A stretch of 64,000 nt of DNA from Devosia sp. Root413D1. GTDB taxonomy: Bacteria; Pseudomonadota; Alphaproteobacteria; Rhizobiales; Devosiaceae. Below the pieces are notes generated by a model. The model did no database searches, was not told where the DNA came from, and saw nothing but the letters and a program-made list of their open reading frames with translations. The position numbers and the translations under genes are program-made. Positions 1 through 6,014 of this stretch are shown piece after piece. How positions within the stretch are numbered: the stretch's first letter is position 1; the number at the start of each line of letters is the position of its first letter. The DNA lies in NCBI RefSeq assembly GCF_001425235.1, contig NZ_LMEA01000012.1, forward strand, positions 286,391-350,390, read 5' to 3'.

Positions 1-569
1 CCAGCCAGCAACGGCGTCAGGACATTGCCGATGAGGCCGTGGCCGAAGAACACCGGCAGCACGCAGAGCGTTTCGCGCAGCACCTTGGGGCCGATCTCGG
101 CGATGTTCAGCGCGGCGCGGGCGAACAGGCTCCGCACCGAATGCACGATGCCCTTGGGTCGGCCGGTGGTGCCCGAAGTCATCAGGATGAGCGCCGGATC
201 ATCGAGGCGCAGCGGCGCAGGTCGGGCGGCGCCCGATATTTCCACGCGCGGCCGCTGCGGCCCGAGCCATAGCGATGCACCGGTGGTCTCGAGCACGTTC
301 TCGCATTCTTCCGGCCGAAGGCCCGGATTGACCGCCACCGCGATGAGTCCGATCTCCCAGCAGGCAAAGATGGCGATCAGGTAATTGACCGGGTTGACCT
401 CGGCCACTACCGCCCGAGCGCCGGGCGCTACCCCGTGGTGCGAGAGCTCGGCAGACTTCTCCTTCACCCGCCCCCGGATACCCCCGGCGTCAAGCGCCAT
501 GCCGGTCCGGACGTCGACGAGGGCCGCGGTTGCCGGAAGCATGGCGGTGAAGGAGAGATTGCCGATCAT
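1..569 (-). CDS. AMP-forming acyl/aryl-CoA ligase-like enzyme, N-terminal part (runs off left edge)
   Basis: Member of the ANL superfamily, which activates a carboxylate as an acyl-adenylate. Only the first 189 codons are in the window, and the 3' part lies before base 1. The P-loop signature TSGTTGRPKG is at about residues 130-139, followed by a normal AMP-binding continuation (FFGHGLIGN). The ATG at 569 overlaps the stop of the nucleotidyltransferase gene (ATGA), so translation is probably coupled. It is the last visible gene of the RiPP-like operon. I infer that it activates a carboxyl group for attachment to, or release from, the peptide. Substrate class cannot be read from this fragment, and an unrelated fatty-acid or aromatic-acid ligase remains possible. 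Confidence 0.85.
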   Translation of the reverse strand, partial: MIGNLSFTAMLPATAALVDVRTGMALDAGGIRGRVKEKSAELSHHGVAPGARAVVAEVNPVNYLIAIFACWEIGLIAVAVNPGLRPEECENVLETTGASLWLGPQRPRVEISGAARPAPLRLDDPALILMTSGTTGRPKGIVHSVRSLFARAALNIAEIGPKVLRETLCVLPVFFGHGLIGNVLTPLLA

Positions 570-1537
570 CCAGCGCCTCGTGGCACGATGCGCTGCAGGC
601 CGCGGAAGCTGTGGCGGCGGACTTTCGAGAGGAAAGCCGTCGGCGCGGCCAGCACCGCCGCGCCATCGACAAGCCGCGTCGCGAGGCTGCTGGCGCTGCC
701 GCCGGCGATGCGACCGGCAGCGGCGCCGGCCCCGGGGACCTCGAACAGCGCGGCGACCAGCTCGAGGCAGAGGCGCGCCTCGAGGCCCAGACCCAGCCGG
801 CGCGCCATCTCCGGCAGGTCGGTCACCTCATCGGGCGTGAGATGGCGAAAGGCTTGCAGCACGTCGACCAGCAGGCGGAGCTGGTGGAACTTGTGGCCGA
901 GCGCGGCATGGACCACTGCCACGAAGAACTGCGGCAGACCGGCGCTCGCGTTGCCATGGCCACTGGCCATGAACTCGCCATAGCCGAAGCTGACGCGCCG
1001 GCGCAGCCCCTGATAGTGCACCAGGTTGCCGTGCACTTCGATCAGCAGTGCATCCATGTCGGGCTGGATCCACTTTTCTTCCTGGTTCTGCTCGGTGTGA
1101 TCGAGCAGCGGCTTGCGGAACAGCTGGTAGCCCAGCCCGGTCAGCAGCTCGCCGATCGGGGCGCGGGCCGAGGGCGCGACCATGATGTCGATATCGGTGA
1201 ACGGACGATCTGACGGCGTCGGGTAGAGCTGGCGCGCGAAGACCGGGCCTTTGACGATCACCGCCTCGAGCTGCCTCTCGGCAATGTAGCGGTCGACCTT
1301 GGCGGCGATGCCGCGTAGGTGCATCGACAGGCCGACGAGCACCGTCAACTCGCTCTGCGCCACCCTGAGGTCGCCACTGCTGTGCTGCGCCGCGAGCTTG
1401 CGGGTCACTACCGGCAGGACATTGTGATCGCGCGCCAGCTTGAGCAGCCGATCAACGGCGACGGCCGGCACGGCGGCAGCGGCCGCCTCAGGGTCGGCCA
1501 GCCGACATAACAGCTTGTCGAGCTCGGCCGCCATCAT
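566..1537 (-). CDS. nucleotidyltransferase family protein (NTP_transf_5 / PF14907 type) of RiPP cluster
   Basis: Protein of 323 residues. The diagnostic core is KGP at residues 96-98 and the metal-binding DIDIMV at 115-120, typical of the uncharacterised nucleotidyltransferase family found in lasso-peptide clusters that also carry a kinase. A His/Trp-rich middle (EEKWIQPDMD) and a helical C-terminal half follow. The start at 1537 overlaps the stop of the kinase gene (ATGA), and the stop overlaps the next start (ATGA). Family knowledge suggests transfer of a nucleotide or phosphate-containing group. The inferred target is the phosphorylated precursor peptide or a small ligand. Function is unproven. 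Confidence 0.85.
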   Translation of the reverse strand: MMAAELDKLLCRLADPEAAAAAVPAVAVDRLLKLARDHNVLPVVTRKLAAQHSSGDLRVAQSELTVLVGLSMHLRGIAAKVDRYIAERQLEAVIVKGPVFARQLYPTPSDRPFTDIDIMVAPSARAPIGELLTGLGYQLFRKPLLDHTEQNQEEKWIQPDMDALLIEVHGNLVHYQGLRRRVSFGYGEFMASGHGNASAGLPQFFVAVVHAALGHKFHQLRLLVDVLQAFRHLTPDEVTDLPEMARRLGLGLEARLCLELVAALFEVPGAGAAAGRIAGGSASSLATRLVDGAAVLAAPTAFLSKVRRHSFRGLQRIVPRGAG

Positions 1538-2529
1538 GCGGTGATCTTCTGGATATTGAGCGCTGCCAGCATGACGGATGCCAGGTCGGTCGGGTTGGAC
1601 CCGGCGGCCAGCCGATAAGTCGGCACGGCGCGCACCAACTCGCCGAGCCGCTTGAATAATTCGCGTTCGTCCTCGGACACGCCCGTGCGGGTGGAGCGCA
1701 GGTTGTCTGCAGCTGCGAGGGCAAGCACCTCGGCCTTGCTGGTTGGCGCGCAACGGCTCGCCGTCACGCCACTGCGTTCGAGCACGAAGACAGCGGCGAT
1801 CTCGCGGGCGGCGATGCTCTCGACACTGACGGTGGTGCGAAGCGCCGACAGGGTCACCGGCCGCTCGTCCTCGACGCTCCAATCGCCGCTCAGCAGCGGC
1901 TGCACCCAGGGCAGCATCTCGGCGGTGCGGCGATGGACCTTGAGGCTTCGAGGCATGCCCCAGGCGGTCGGGCGATCGCCACTGACGTTGCACGCCATCG
2001 CATCATCGGAGCAAAGGCCTAGCCCGCCCGCTGCAAGAGCGAGGGTCGAGGTGGTCTTGCCGGCGCCGCTCTTGCCGAAAATCAGCGCTACGCGGCCATC
2101 CGGCAGGGTCAATCCCGCGGCGTGCACCAGAAACTGCTTTGCGGCGATGAGCGCCGCCTGCAGCGCAAGCTGCCCGCAAGTCATGACGATGCGCTCTTCG
2201 GCGCCCGGCGCCACGGTGATGGTGGCCTCTCGCGCCTTGTCGGAGAGAGTCAGCGAGATGACGCCGGGGAACACCAGGGTGCGCCCTTCCGGGCCCTGCC
2301 AGAAGCAGGCCTCGCCCTCGTCGAGGATCGGCCCTTCGTAGAGCGGATCGGTTCCCTCGGGCATCGATAGCGGTTCGCCGGAGATGATGGTCAGGCCATA
2401 GGCCAGCGGTGCGGTCGGCAGCGGACGCGAGCGGCCGGCAAAGATGCGGCCGTAGCAGTCGACCAGCACCGGCGAAATCGCGGACACCCGCAGGGATGCG
2501 CCCTGCAGATCGAAGAATTTCTGAATCAT
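1534..2529 (-). CDS. HPr kinase-like peptide kinase (HprK-related)
   Basis: Protein of 331 residues with an HprK-type P-loop GKSGAGKTT at residues 152-160. It is preceded by the strand FLVHAAGLTL (133-142) and followed by LCSDDAMAC (172-180), the usual positions for this fold. It lacks any PTS-type partner gene nearby. In lasso clusters, HprK-like kinases (ThcoK, PadeK type) phosphorylate a Ser/Thr hydroxyl of the precursor, and the predicted cores upstream are Ser/Thr-rich. I infer a peptide kinase. The ATG at 2529 overlaps the stop of the B2 gene (ATGA). The N-terminal 130 residues are divergent and may bind substrate. Confidence 0.87.
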   Translation of the reverse strand: MIQKFFDLQGASLRVSAISPVLVDCYGRIFAGRSRPLPTAPLAYGLTIISGEPLSMPEGTDPLYEGPILDEGEACFWQGPEGRTLVFPGVISLTLSDKAREATITVAPGAEERIVMTCGQLALQAALIAAKQFLVHAAGLTLPDGRVALIFGKSGAGKTTSTLALAAGGLGLCSDDAMACNVSGDRPTAWGMPRSLKVHRRTAEMLPWVQPLLSGDWSVEDERPVTLSALRTTVSVESIAAREIAAVFVLERSGVTASRCAPTSKAEVLALAAADNLRSTRTGVSEDERELFKRLGELVRAVPTYRLAAGSNPTDLASVMLAALNIQKITA

Positions 2530-2999
2530 GCTCGGGCTCCCCGCGGGTCGTGATGGTCGAGCGCCGGAGCGGCGTGGACGTGGATCTGCACCTGGCCGGG
2601 AATGCTGGCGTTGATGACTTCGACACCGTCGAGCGTCACCCAGCAATGGGCGGAGAGGCGCGGCTTGCCGACCGATTTGGGGTCGACGGAGAAATGCAGT
2701 TTCGGATCATAGCCGCAGCGCCGGAGTGCGGCGAAGCCGACCAGCCCGGTCCGGAGGCAACGGTTGTTGCGCATCAGGATCGGCCATCGCGCCACACGGC
2801 CTACCCGTTTGGCAATATAGGGCACTGGAAATCGCGGCCAGGTATCGGGCTGAGCCGACGAAGCTTGTACCAGGATCCCGGAGAAGCTGCGGCCGGCGAT
2901 ACGAGCTGGAAGCGTCCGTGCGCTCAGCCACAGCCGCAGGCGAAACACCAGCCGATCGAGAGCTTGTGGAGCGGGCGCGTCGGCTGCCTCAGGCGGCAT
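2526..2999 (-). CDS. lasso-type B2 leader peptidase (transglutaminase-like fold)
   Basis: Protein of 157 residues resembling the lasso peptide biosynthesis B2 protein, a cysteine protease that removes the leader peptide. The Cys-His-Asp triad is visible: C81 in NRCLRTG, H118 in SAHCWV, D124 in LDGV. Length is normal for a stand-alone B2. The start at 2999 overlaps the end of the PqqD-like gene by 11 bases, and the stop overlaps the kinase start (ATGA). It should act with the PqqD-like protein as a split B1/B2 pair on the precursors encoded at 3319-4311. No B3/C asparagine-synthetase-like cyclase is seen in the window. Confidence 0.88.
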   Translation of the reverse strand: MPPEAADAPAPQALDRLVFRLRLWLSARTLPARIAGRSFSGILVQASSAQPDTWPRFPVPYIAKRVGRVARWPILMRNNRCLRTGLVGFAALRRCGYDPKLHFSVDPKSVGKPRLSAHCWVTLDGVEVINASIPGQVQIHVHAAPALDHHDPRGARA

Positions 3000-3258
3000 G
3001 CACGATGATGCCTTCTGAGATCAGTTCGGCAATCAGTTCGGGGAGGTCCTCAGCCAGCGTCGCCGGCTCGACTTCGAACTCGGCAGCCATGCGTTGGGCT
3101 ACGTCCTCGACGTTGCGGACGCCATCCAGGTTCCGCAGGAAGCAAAGCGACGACTCGTTGCAGGTATAGAGTTGGCCGCTGCCGAGCAGCAGAATCACAG
3201 CCCCCTCGCCCACTGGTTCGAACGACACTTCGTCACCAAGGCGATACACTGCATCCAT
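2989..3258 (-). CDS. PqqD-like RiPP recognition element (lasso B1-type)
   Basis: Protein of 89 residues with a PqqD-family winged-helix pattern: a beta hairpin with LGSGQLYTCNESS, a helix around LRNLDGVRNVEDVAQRMAAE and an acidic C-terminal helix. PqqD/RRE domains bind leader peptides and deliver them to the peptidase. The lasso B1 form recognises a Y-x-x-P-x-L leader motif, which is exactly what the adjacent small peptides carry. The gene is 60 bases downstream of the last precursor and overlaps the B2 gene, so it is the first enzyme gene of the operon. Confidence 0.87.
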   Translation of the reverse strand: MDAVYRLGDEVSFEPVGEGAVILLLGSGQLYTCNESSLCFLRNLDGVRNVEDVAQRMAAEFEVEPATLAEDLPELIAELISEGIIVHAA

Positions 3259-3318
3259 CTACGCACCACAGTCGAAAAACAGAACGGTCAGAGTCCGGAG
3301 AACCGGCCCCTGAACAGA

Positions 3319-3408
3319 TCACATAGCACTCTTGCTGCTAGTCGCAGCGACAACTGCGGTCAGCCGCTGTTGCTTGGTGAGGGTCGGCTTGGAATAGATC
3401 TTCTTCAT
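3319..3408 (-). CDS. RiPP precursor peptide copy 1 (29 aa)
   Basis: Peptide of 29 residues starting MKKIYSKPTLTK and ending TSSKSAM. It shares the family leader Y-x-K-P-x-L-x-K-x-Q-x-L. At the conserved Thr position it has Val (AVVA instead of xITA), the only intact copy to do so. After the presumed leader end (VVA) the core would be ATSSKSAM, 8 residues with no acidic residue. A GGGAG ribosome site lies 8 bases upstream of the ATG. It is the copy closest to the PqqD-like gene. Confidence 0.8.
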   Translation of the reverse strand: MKKIYSKPTLTKQQRLTAVVAATSSKSAM

Positions 3409-3453
3409 GGTCGTGCTCCCTGCCCGAAGGGCCTACCTCTCGCTCAGACCCAA

Positions 3454-3549
3454 TCAAGGCGGCGGCGAGTTGCTCGGGATCGAGGCAGTGATCAAGCTCA
3501 GCCTCTGCTCTTTGACCAGCGTCGGCTTGATGTAGGTCTTCTTTTTCAT
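3454..3549 (-). CDS. RiPP precursor peptide copy 2 (31 aa)
   Basis: Peptide of 31 residues beginning MKKKTYIKPTLVKEQRL, with one extra Lys before the Tyr motif compared with the other copies. Leader end is LITA, and the predicted core is SIPSNSPPP (9 residues, proline-rich, no Asp/Glu). GGGAG is 7 bases before the ATG. The gap to copy 1 is 45 bases. The homology to its neighbours is direct from the sequence. The cleavage point is inferred from the lasso rule that a conserved Thr sits at the penultimate leader position. Confidence 0.8.
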   Translation of the reverse strand: MKKKTYIKPTLVKEQRLSLITASIPSNSPPP

Positions 3550-3703
3550 ATTCGCTCCCAACGGCCTGCTTACGAGGGCCACCGGGTAACGCTAGCATGA
3601 CCGCGCCGAGGCCGAAACCCTCGTCACCGTGACATCCACCTATTGAGGCCGCGGAGATCAGGACTGTGTTCAGCCGCCAGCGATCGGGTCTTGCTGCCGG
3701 CGG

Positions 3704-3770
3704 CTAAGCCCGTGACCCGTTAAGCGTCTGCTGCCTGGCGAGCGCCGGCTTGGCATAGGTCTTCGTTCAT
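3704..3770 (-). pseudogene. Frameshifted RiPP precursor copy 3
   Basis: Read from the ATG at 3770, this gives a non-homologous 16-residue peptide. Shifting by one base from position 3763 restores the family sequence KTYAKPALARQQTL and ends at TAG (3704-3706) after NGSRA. The start region reads ATGAACGAAGACC where intact copies read ATGAAGAAGACC, i.e. one extra base. The core also lacks the xITA junction and is shortened. GGAGG stands 3 bases before the ATG. I call it a decayed copy. A sequencing error would fix the frame but not the missing junction. Confidence 0.7.
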
Positions 3771-3850
3771 GACCTCCAATGCCAGAAGCCAGTACAAATA
3801 GCAGAAGCCGCGGTGACGGAAGCCAGCGGTACAGCTGAGACGGATGGGCT

Positions 3851-3940
3851 TCAGCGCGACGTACTGGCGGCTGGCGCAGCAGTGACCAAAGTCAGCTTCT
3901 GCCCTTTGATGAGCGTCGGTTTGCTGTAGGTCGTCTTCAT
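3851..3940 (-). CDS. RiPP precursor peptide copy 4 (29 aa)
   Basis: Peptide of 29 residues beginning MKTTYSKPTLIKGQKL. Leader end is LVTA and the predicted core is APAASTSR. An alternative start two codons upstream (MTMK..., 3946) is possible. The open frame extends further up to 4042, but only the last 29-31 residues align with the family, so the short start is chosen. No acidic residue occurs anywhere in the peptide. Confidence 0.8.
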   Translation of the reverse strand: MKTTYSKPTLIKGQKLTLVTAAPAASTSR

Positions 3941-3998
3941 GGTCATCCCGAAATCCGAGTGCCGTGCGAACCCAGGCGATCTGGCCTGCCGGCTCGGA

Positions 3999-4091
3999 TC
4001 AGCCTGGCTTGCTATTGCTGCTGACCGCCGCAGTGATCGCACTCAGCTTCTGCACCTTGACGAGAGCCGGCTTCGCATAAGTCTTCTTCAT
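3999..4091 (-). CDS. RiPP precursor peptide copy 5 (30 aa)
   Basis: Peptide of 30 residues beginning MKKTYAKPALVKVQKL. Leader end is AITA and the predicted core is AVSSNSKPG. It is the copy closest to the family consensus, and its leader is also closest to the decayed copy 3 (both have YAKPAL), which suggests a recent duplication. A GGGGAC stretch precedes the ATG. The gap to copy 4 is 58 bases. Confidence 0.82.
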   Translation of the reverse strand: MKKTYAKPALVKVQKLSAITAAVSSNSKPG

Positions 4092-4215
4092 GTCACGTCC
4101 CCATCTACGCCCCAAGGCGGCAGCGTCAGGCTAACAGAACCAGCAAGACTTAGAAAACTTACTTCTTGCCTTTGTCACACGAAGGAAGGCCGGAGCGGGC
4201 CCCGGCCCCTCCAGA

Positions 4216-4311
4216 TCACGTGGGGTTGTGCTTGCTGGTGACCGGCTCGGCGGTAATGGCTGTGAGCTTCTGCTGCTTGACGAGCACAGGCCTAGAATAG
4301 GTCTTCTTCAT
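4216..4311 (-). CDS. RiPP precursor peptide copy 6 (31 aa), first in the array
   Basis: Peptide of 31 residues beginning MKKTYSRPVLVKQQKL. Leader end is AITA and the predicted core is EPVTSKHNPT (10 residues). It is the only copy with an acidic residue after the leader, at core position 1, which cannot serve as the lasso ring acceptor at 7-9. It ends in Thr, the type of C-terminal residue known to be phosphorylated in some kinase-containing lasso systems. GAGG lies about 7 bases upstream of the ATG, immediately after the hairpin at 4321-4348. Confidence 0.82.
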   Translation of the reverse strand: MKKTYSRPVLVKQQKLTAITAEPVTSKHNPT

Positions 4312-4320
4312 AATATGCCT

Positions 4321-4348
4321 CAAAAAATTCCCTGCTCGAACAGCAGGG
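4321..4348 (-). terminator. Hairpin plus T-tract just upstream of the first precursor gene
   Basis: On the minus strand CCCTGCT-GTTCG-AGCAGGG is followed by AATTTTTTG, a 7-bp GC-rich stem, 5-base loop and six consecutive T. It ends only 10 bases before the ATG of precursor copy 6. It could terminate the 76-residue gene at 4393-4623, or act as a leader attenuator for the precursor array. The structure is directly visible; its role is inferred. Confidence 0.65.
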
Positions 4349-4355
4349 TAGCGGC

Positions 4356-4383
4356 AAAATAGCAGAGTCGACGCAGCCCGCAA
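4356..4383 (-). promoter_or_regulatory. Candidate sigma70-type promoter for the precursor array
   Basis: TTGCGG (4383-4378) and TATTTT (4361-4356) are spaced by 16 bases on the minus strand. Transcription would start near 4349, just before the hairpin. The match to consensus is partial, so this is a weak prediction. Confidence 0.3.
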
Positions 4384-4392
4384 CCGTTCGAT

Positions 4393-4623
4393 CTAGGGTT
4401 TGCGGTAGAACATCACCCGTTGGGCGAGCTGGGTGCCGTCGAAGCGCGTTACTTCGGCGACCAGGTTGCCGAAATGGCCGTTCAGCATCAGGGGTTCGTC
4501 GGTCAGTTGACGCGCCGCCGACATCGGTTCAGGCGCCTCGACCGTCTGCGGCAGGCTGACGCTGGGTGGCTTGGCCCGGAAGTCGTAGAGCGTGACGGTA
4601 TATCTGGGCATCGTCATTTCCAT
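4393..4623 (-). CDS. Small hypothetical protein (76 aa)
   Basis: I do not recognise this protein. It begins MEMTMPRYTVTLYDF and ends VMFYRKP, with an alternating beta-strand-like N-terminus and no membrane segment or signal peptide. Internal starts at 4617 (MTMP) and 4611 (MPRY) are possible, and GGAA precedes the latter. It is followed by a hairpin/T-tract and then by the precursor array in the same direction, and it diverges from macA. Whether it belongs functionally to the RiPP system is unknown. Confidence 0.55.
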   Translation of the reverse strand: MEMTMPRYTVTLYDFRAKPPSVSLPQTVEAPEPMSAARQLTDEPLMLNGHFGNLVAEVTRFDGTQLAQRVMFYRKP

Positions 4624-4792
4624 CGCCTGAATTCAGATTGCGATAGCCGACGATAGCGAAGCCTAGCTGACAGTTGGCTGAACCGACCCGACCTTGCGAA
4701 GAATTCACCCACCTTACCAAGCTCTAATGCGACGTCTTGACCGGTGCGCTCTACTTTAAGCGCAATGGGTATTGGGCTTCGAAGGTGCGGCG

Positions 4793-6004
4793 ATGAAGCG
4801 GTGGTTGAAATGGATCGTCCTCGTGGTGCTGCTCGGCGCGGGCGGCGCCGGCTGGCTGGTGTTCAGTGTACCTGCCAAGGATGAGGTGCCACGCACAACG
4901 CCGGTGGCGCGCGGCACTATCGAGGAGACGGTGCTCGCGTCCGGGGTGATCCAGGCCAGTTCGCTGGTCAGCGTCGGCGCCGAAGTTTCGGGTCGGATCA
5001 AGACGCTCAATGTTCAGCTCGGCGACGACGTGAAGGCCGGCGACGTGATCGCCGAAATCGACTCGCTGAACCAGCAGAACGCGGTGAAGGCGGCGCAGGC
5101 CTCGCTCGCCAATACCGAGGCGCAGAAGACCATCCAGACCGCTAACCTCGGACAAGCCAAGACCGCCCTGGACCGGGCCGAGAAGCTCAGCCCGCAAAAG
5201 CTGATCTCGGACGCCGACCTGCAGACGGCGCAACTGGCGGTGCAGACGGCCGAAGGCCAGTTGCAGGCGATCGAGGCGCAGATCCAGCAGGCCCAGATCA
5301 ATGTCGAAGCGGCGGAGCTGAACCTCGACCGCACCAAGATCGTGGCCCCTTCCGACGGCACGGTGGTCGCCGTGTCGGTGGAGGTCGGGCAGTCGGTCAA
5401 CGCCAACAATTCGTCGCCGACCATCGTCAAGCTCGCCAACCTCGACAAGATGGTGGTGAAGGCCGAGATCTCGGAGGCAGACGTGCCGCGGGTTGAACCG
5501 GGACAGCTGGTCTATTTCACCATCCTCGGTGACCCGGATACCCGCATCAACGCAACGCTCCGCGCGGTCGAGCCGGCGCCGGATTCGATCGCCTCGGACG
5601 ACACCACATCGAGCTCATCGAGCACTGCAGTCTATTACAATGGTCTGTTCGACGTGGATAACCCCGGCCATAGGCTGCGCATCTCGATGACGGCACAGGT
5701 GACGATCGTGCTGAAATCGGCCGATGACGTGCTGACGGTTCCGGCCTCGGTGCTCGGCCGCAAGGGCCGCGACGGCAGCTACACGCTTCAGGTGTGGGAC
5801 CAGCAGAAGGAGGCGGCCGAGCCTAAGCAGGTCACCATCGGGCTCAACAACAACGTGACGGCGGAAGTGCTCTCGGGCCTCGACGAAGGCGATCTGGTGG
5901 TCAATTCCACGGCAGCCGCTCCGGCGGCCCGCAACGGTAACGGCCAGGGCGCCAACCGGAACATCCTCGCCGGCGGCGGCCCGCCGGGCGGGTTCGGGCG
6001 CTGA
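4793..6004 (+). CDS. macA: MacA-like periplasmic adaptor (HlyD/RND-type membrane fusion protein)
   Basis: Protein of 403 residues. An N-terminal membrane anchor (WIVLVVLLGAGGAGWLVF) is followed by a lipoyl/barrel-sandwich half, a long coiled-coil hairpin rich in Ala/Gln (about residues 90-175), the second lipoyl half with PSDGTVVAVSVEVGQSV, a beta-barrel and a Gly/Asn-rich C-terminus. The adaptor links MacB in the inner membrane to an outer-membrane channel. Start 4793 is chosen because GAAGG ends 7 bases upstream. It is 10 bases from macB. It lies divergent from the RiPP cluster, so export of that peptide is a reasonable but unproven inference. Confidence 0.88.
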   Translation: MKRWLKWIVLVVLLGAGGAGWLVFSVPAKDEVPRTTPVARGTIEETVLASGVIQASSLVSVGAEVSGRIKTLNVQLGDDVKAGDVIAEIDSLNQQNAVKAAQASLANTEAQKTIQTANLGQAKTALDRAEKLSPQKLISDADLQTAQLAVQTAEGQLQAIEAQIQQAQINVEAAELNLDRTKIVAPSDGTVVAVSVEVGQSVNANNSSPTIVKLANLDKMVVKAEISEADVPRVEPGQLVYFTILGDPDTRINATLRAVEPAPDSIASDDTTSSSSSTAVYYNGLFDVDNPGHRLRISMTAQVTIVLKSADDVLTVPASVLGRKGRDGSYTLQVWDQQKEAAEPKQVTIGLNNNVTAEVLSGLDEGDLVVNSTAAAPAARNGNGQGANRNILAGGGPPGGFGR

Positions 6005-6014
6005 GGCCGCGGCG

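Noticed and set aside
3319-4311. Calling the tandem peptides classical lasso peptides
   Set aside because: The leader fits, but no core has Asp or Glu at position 7-9 and no cyclase gene is visible, so a lasso ring is not supported.
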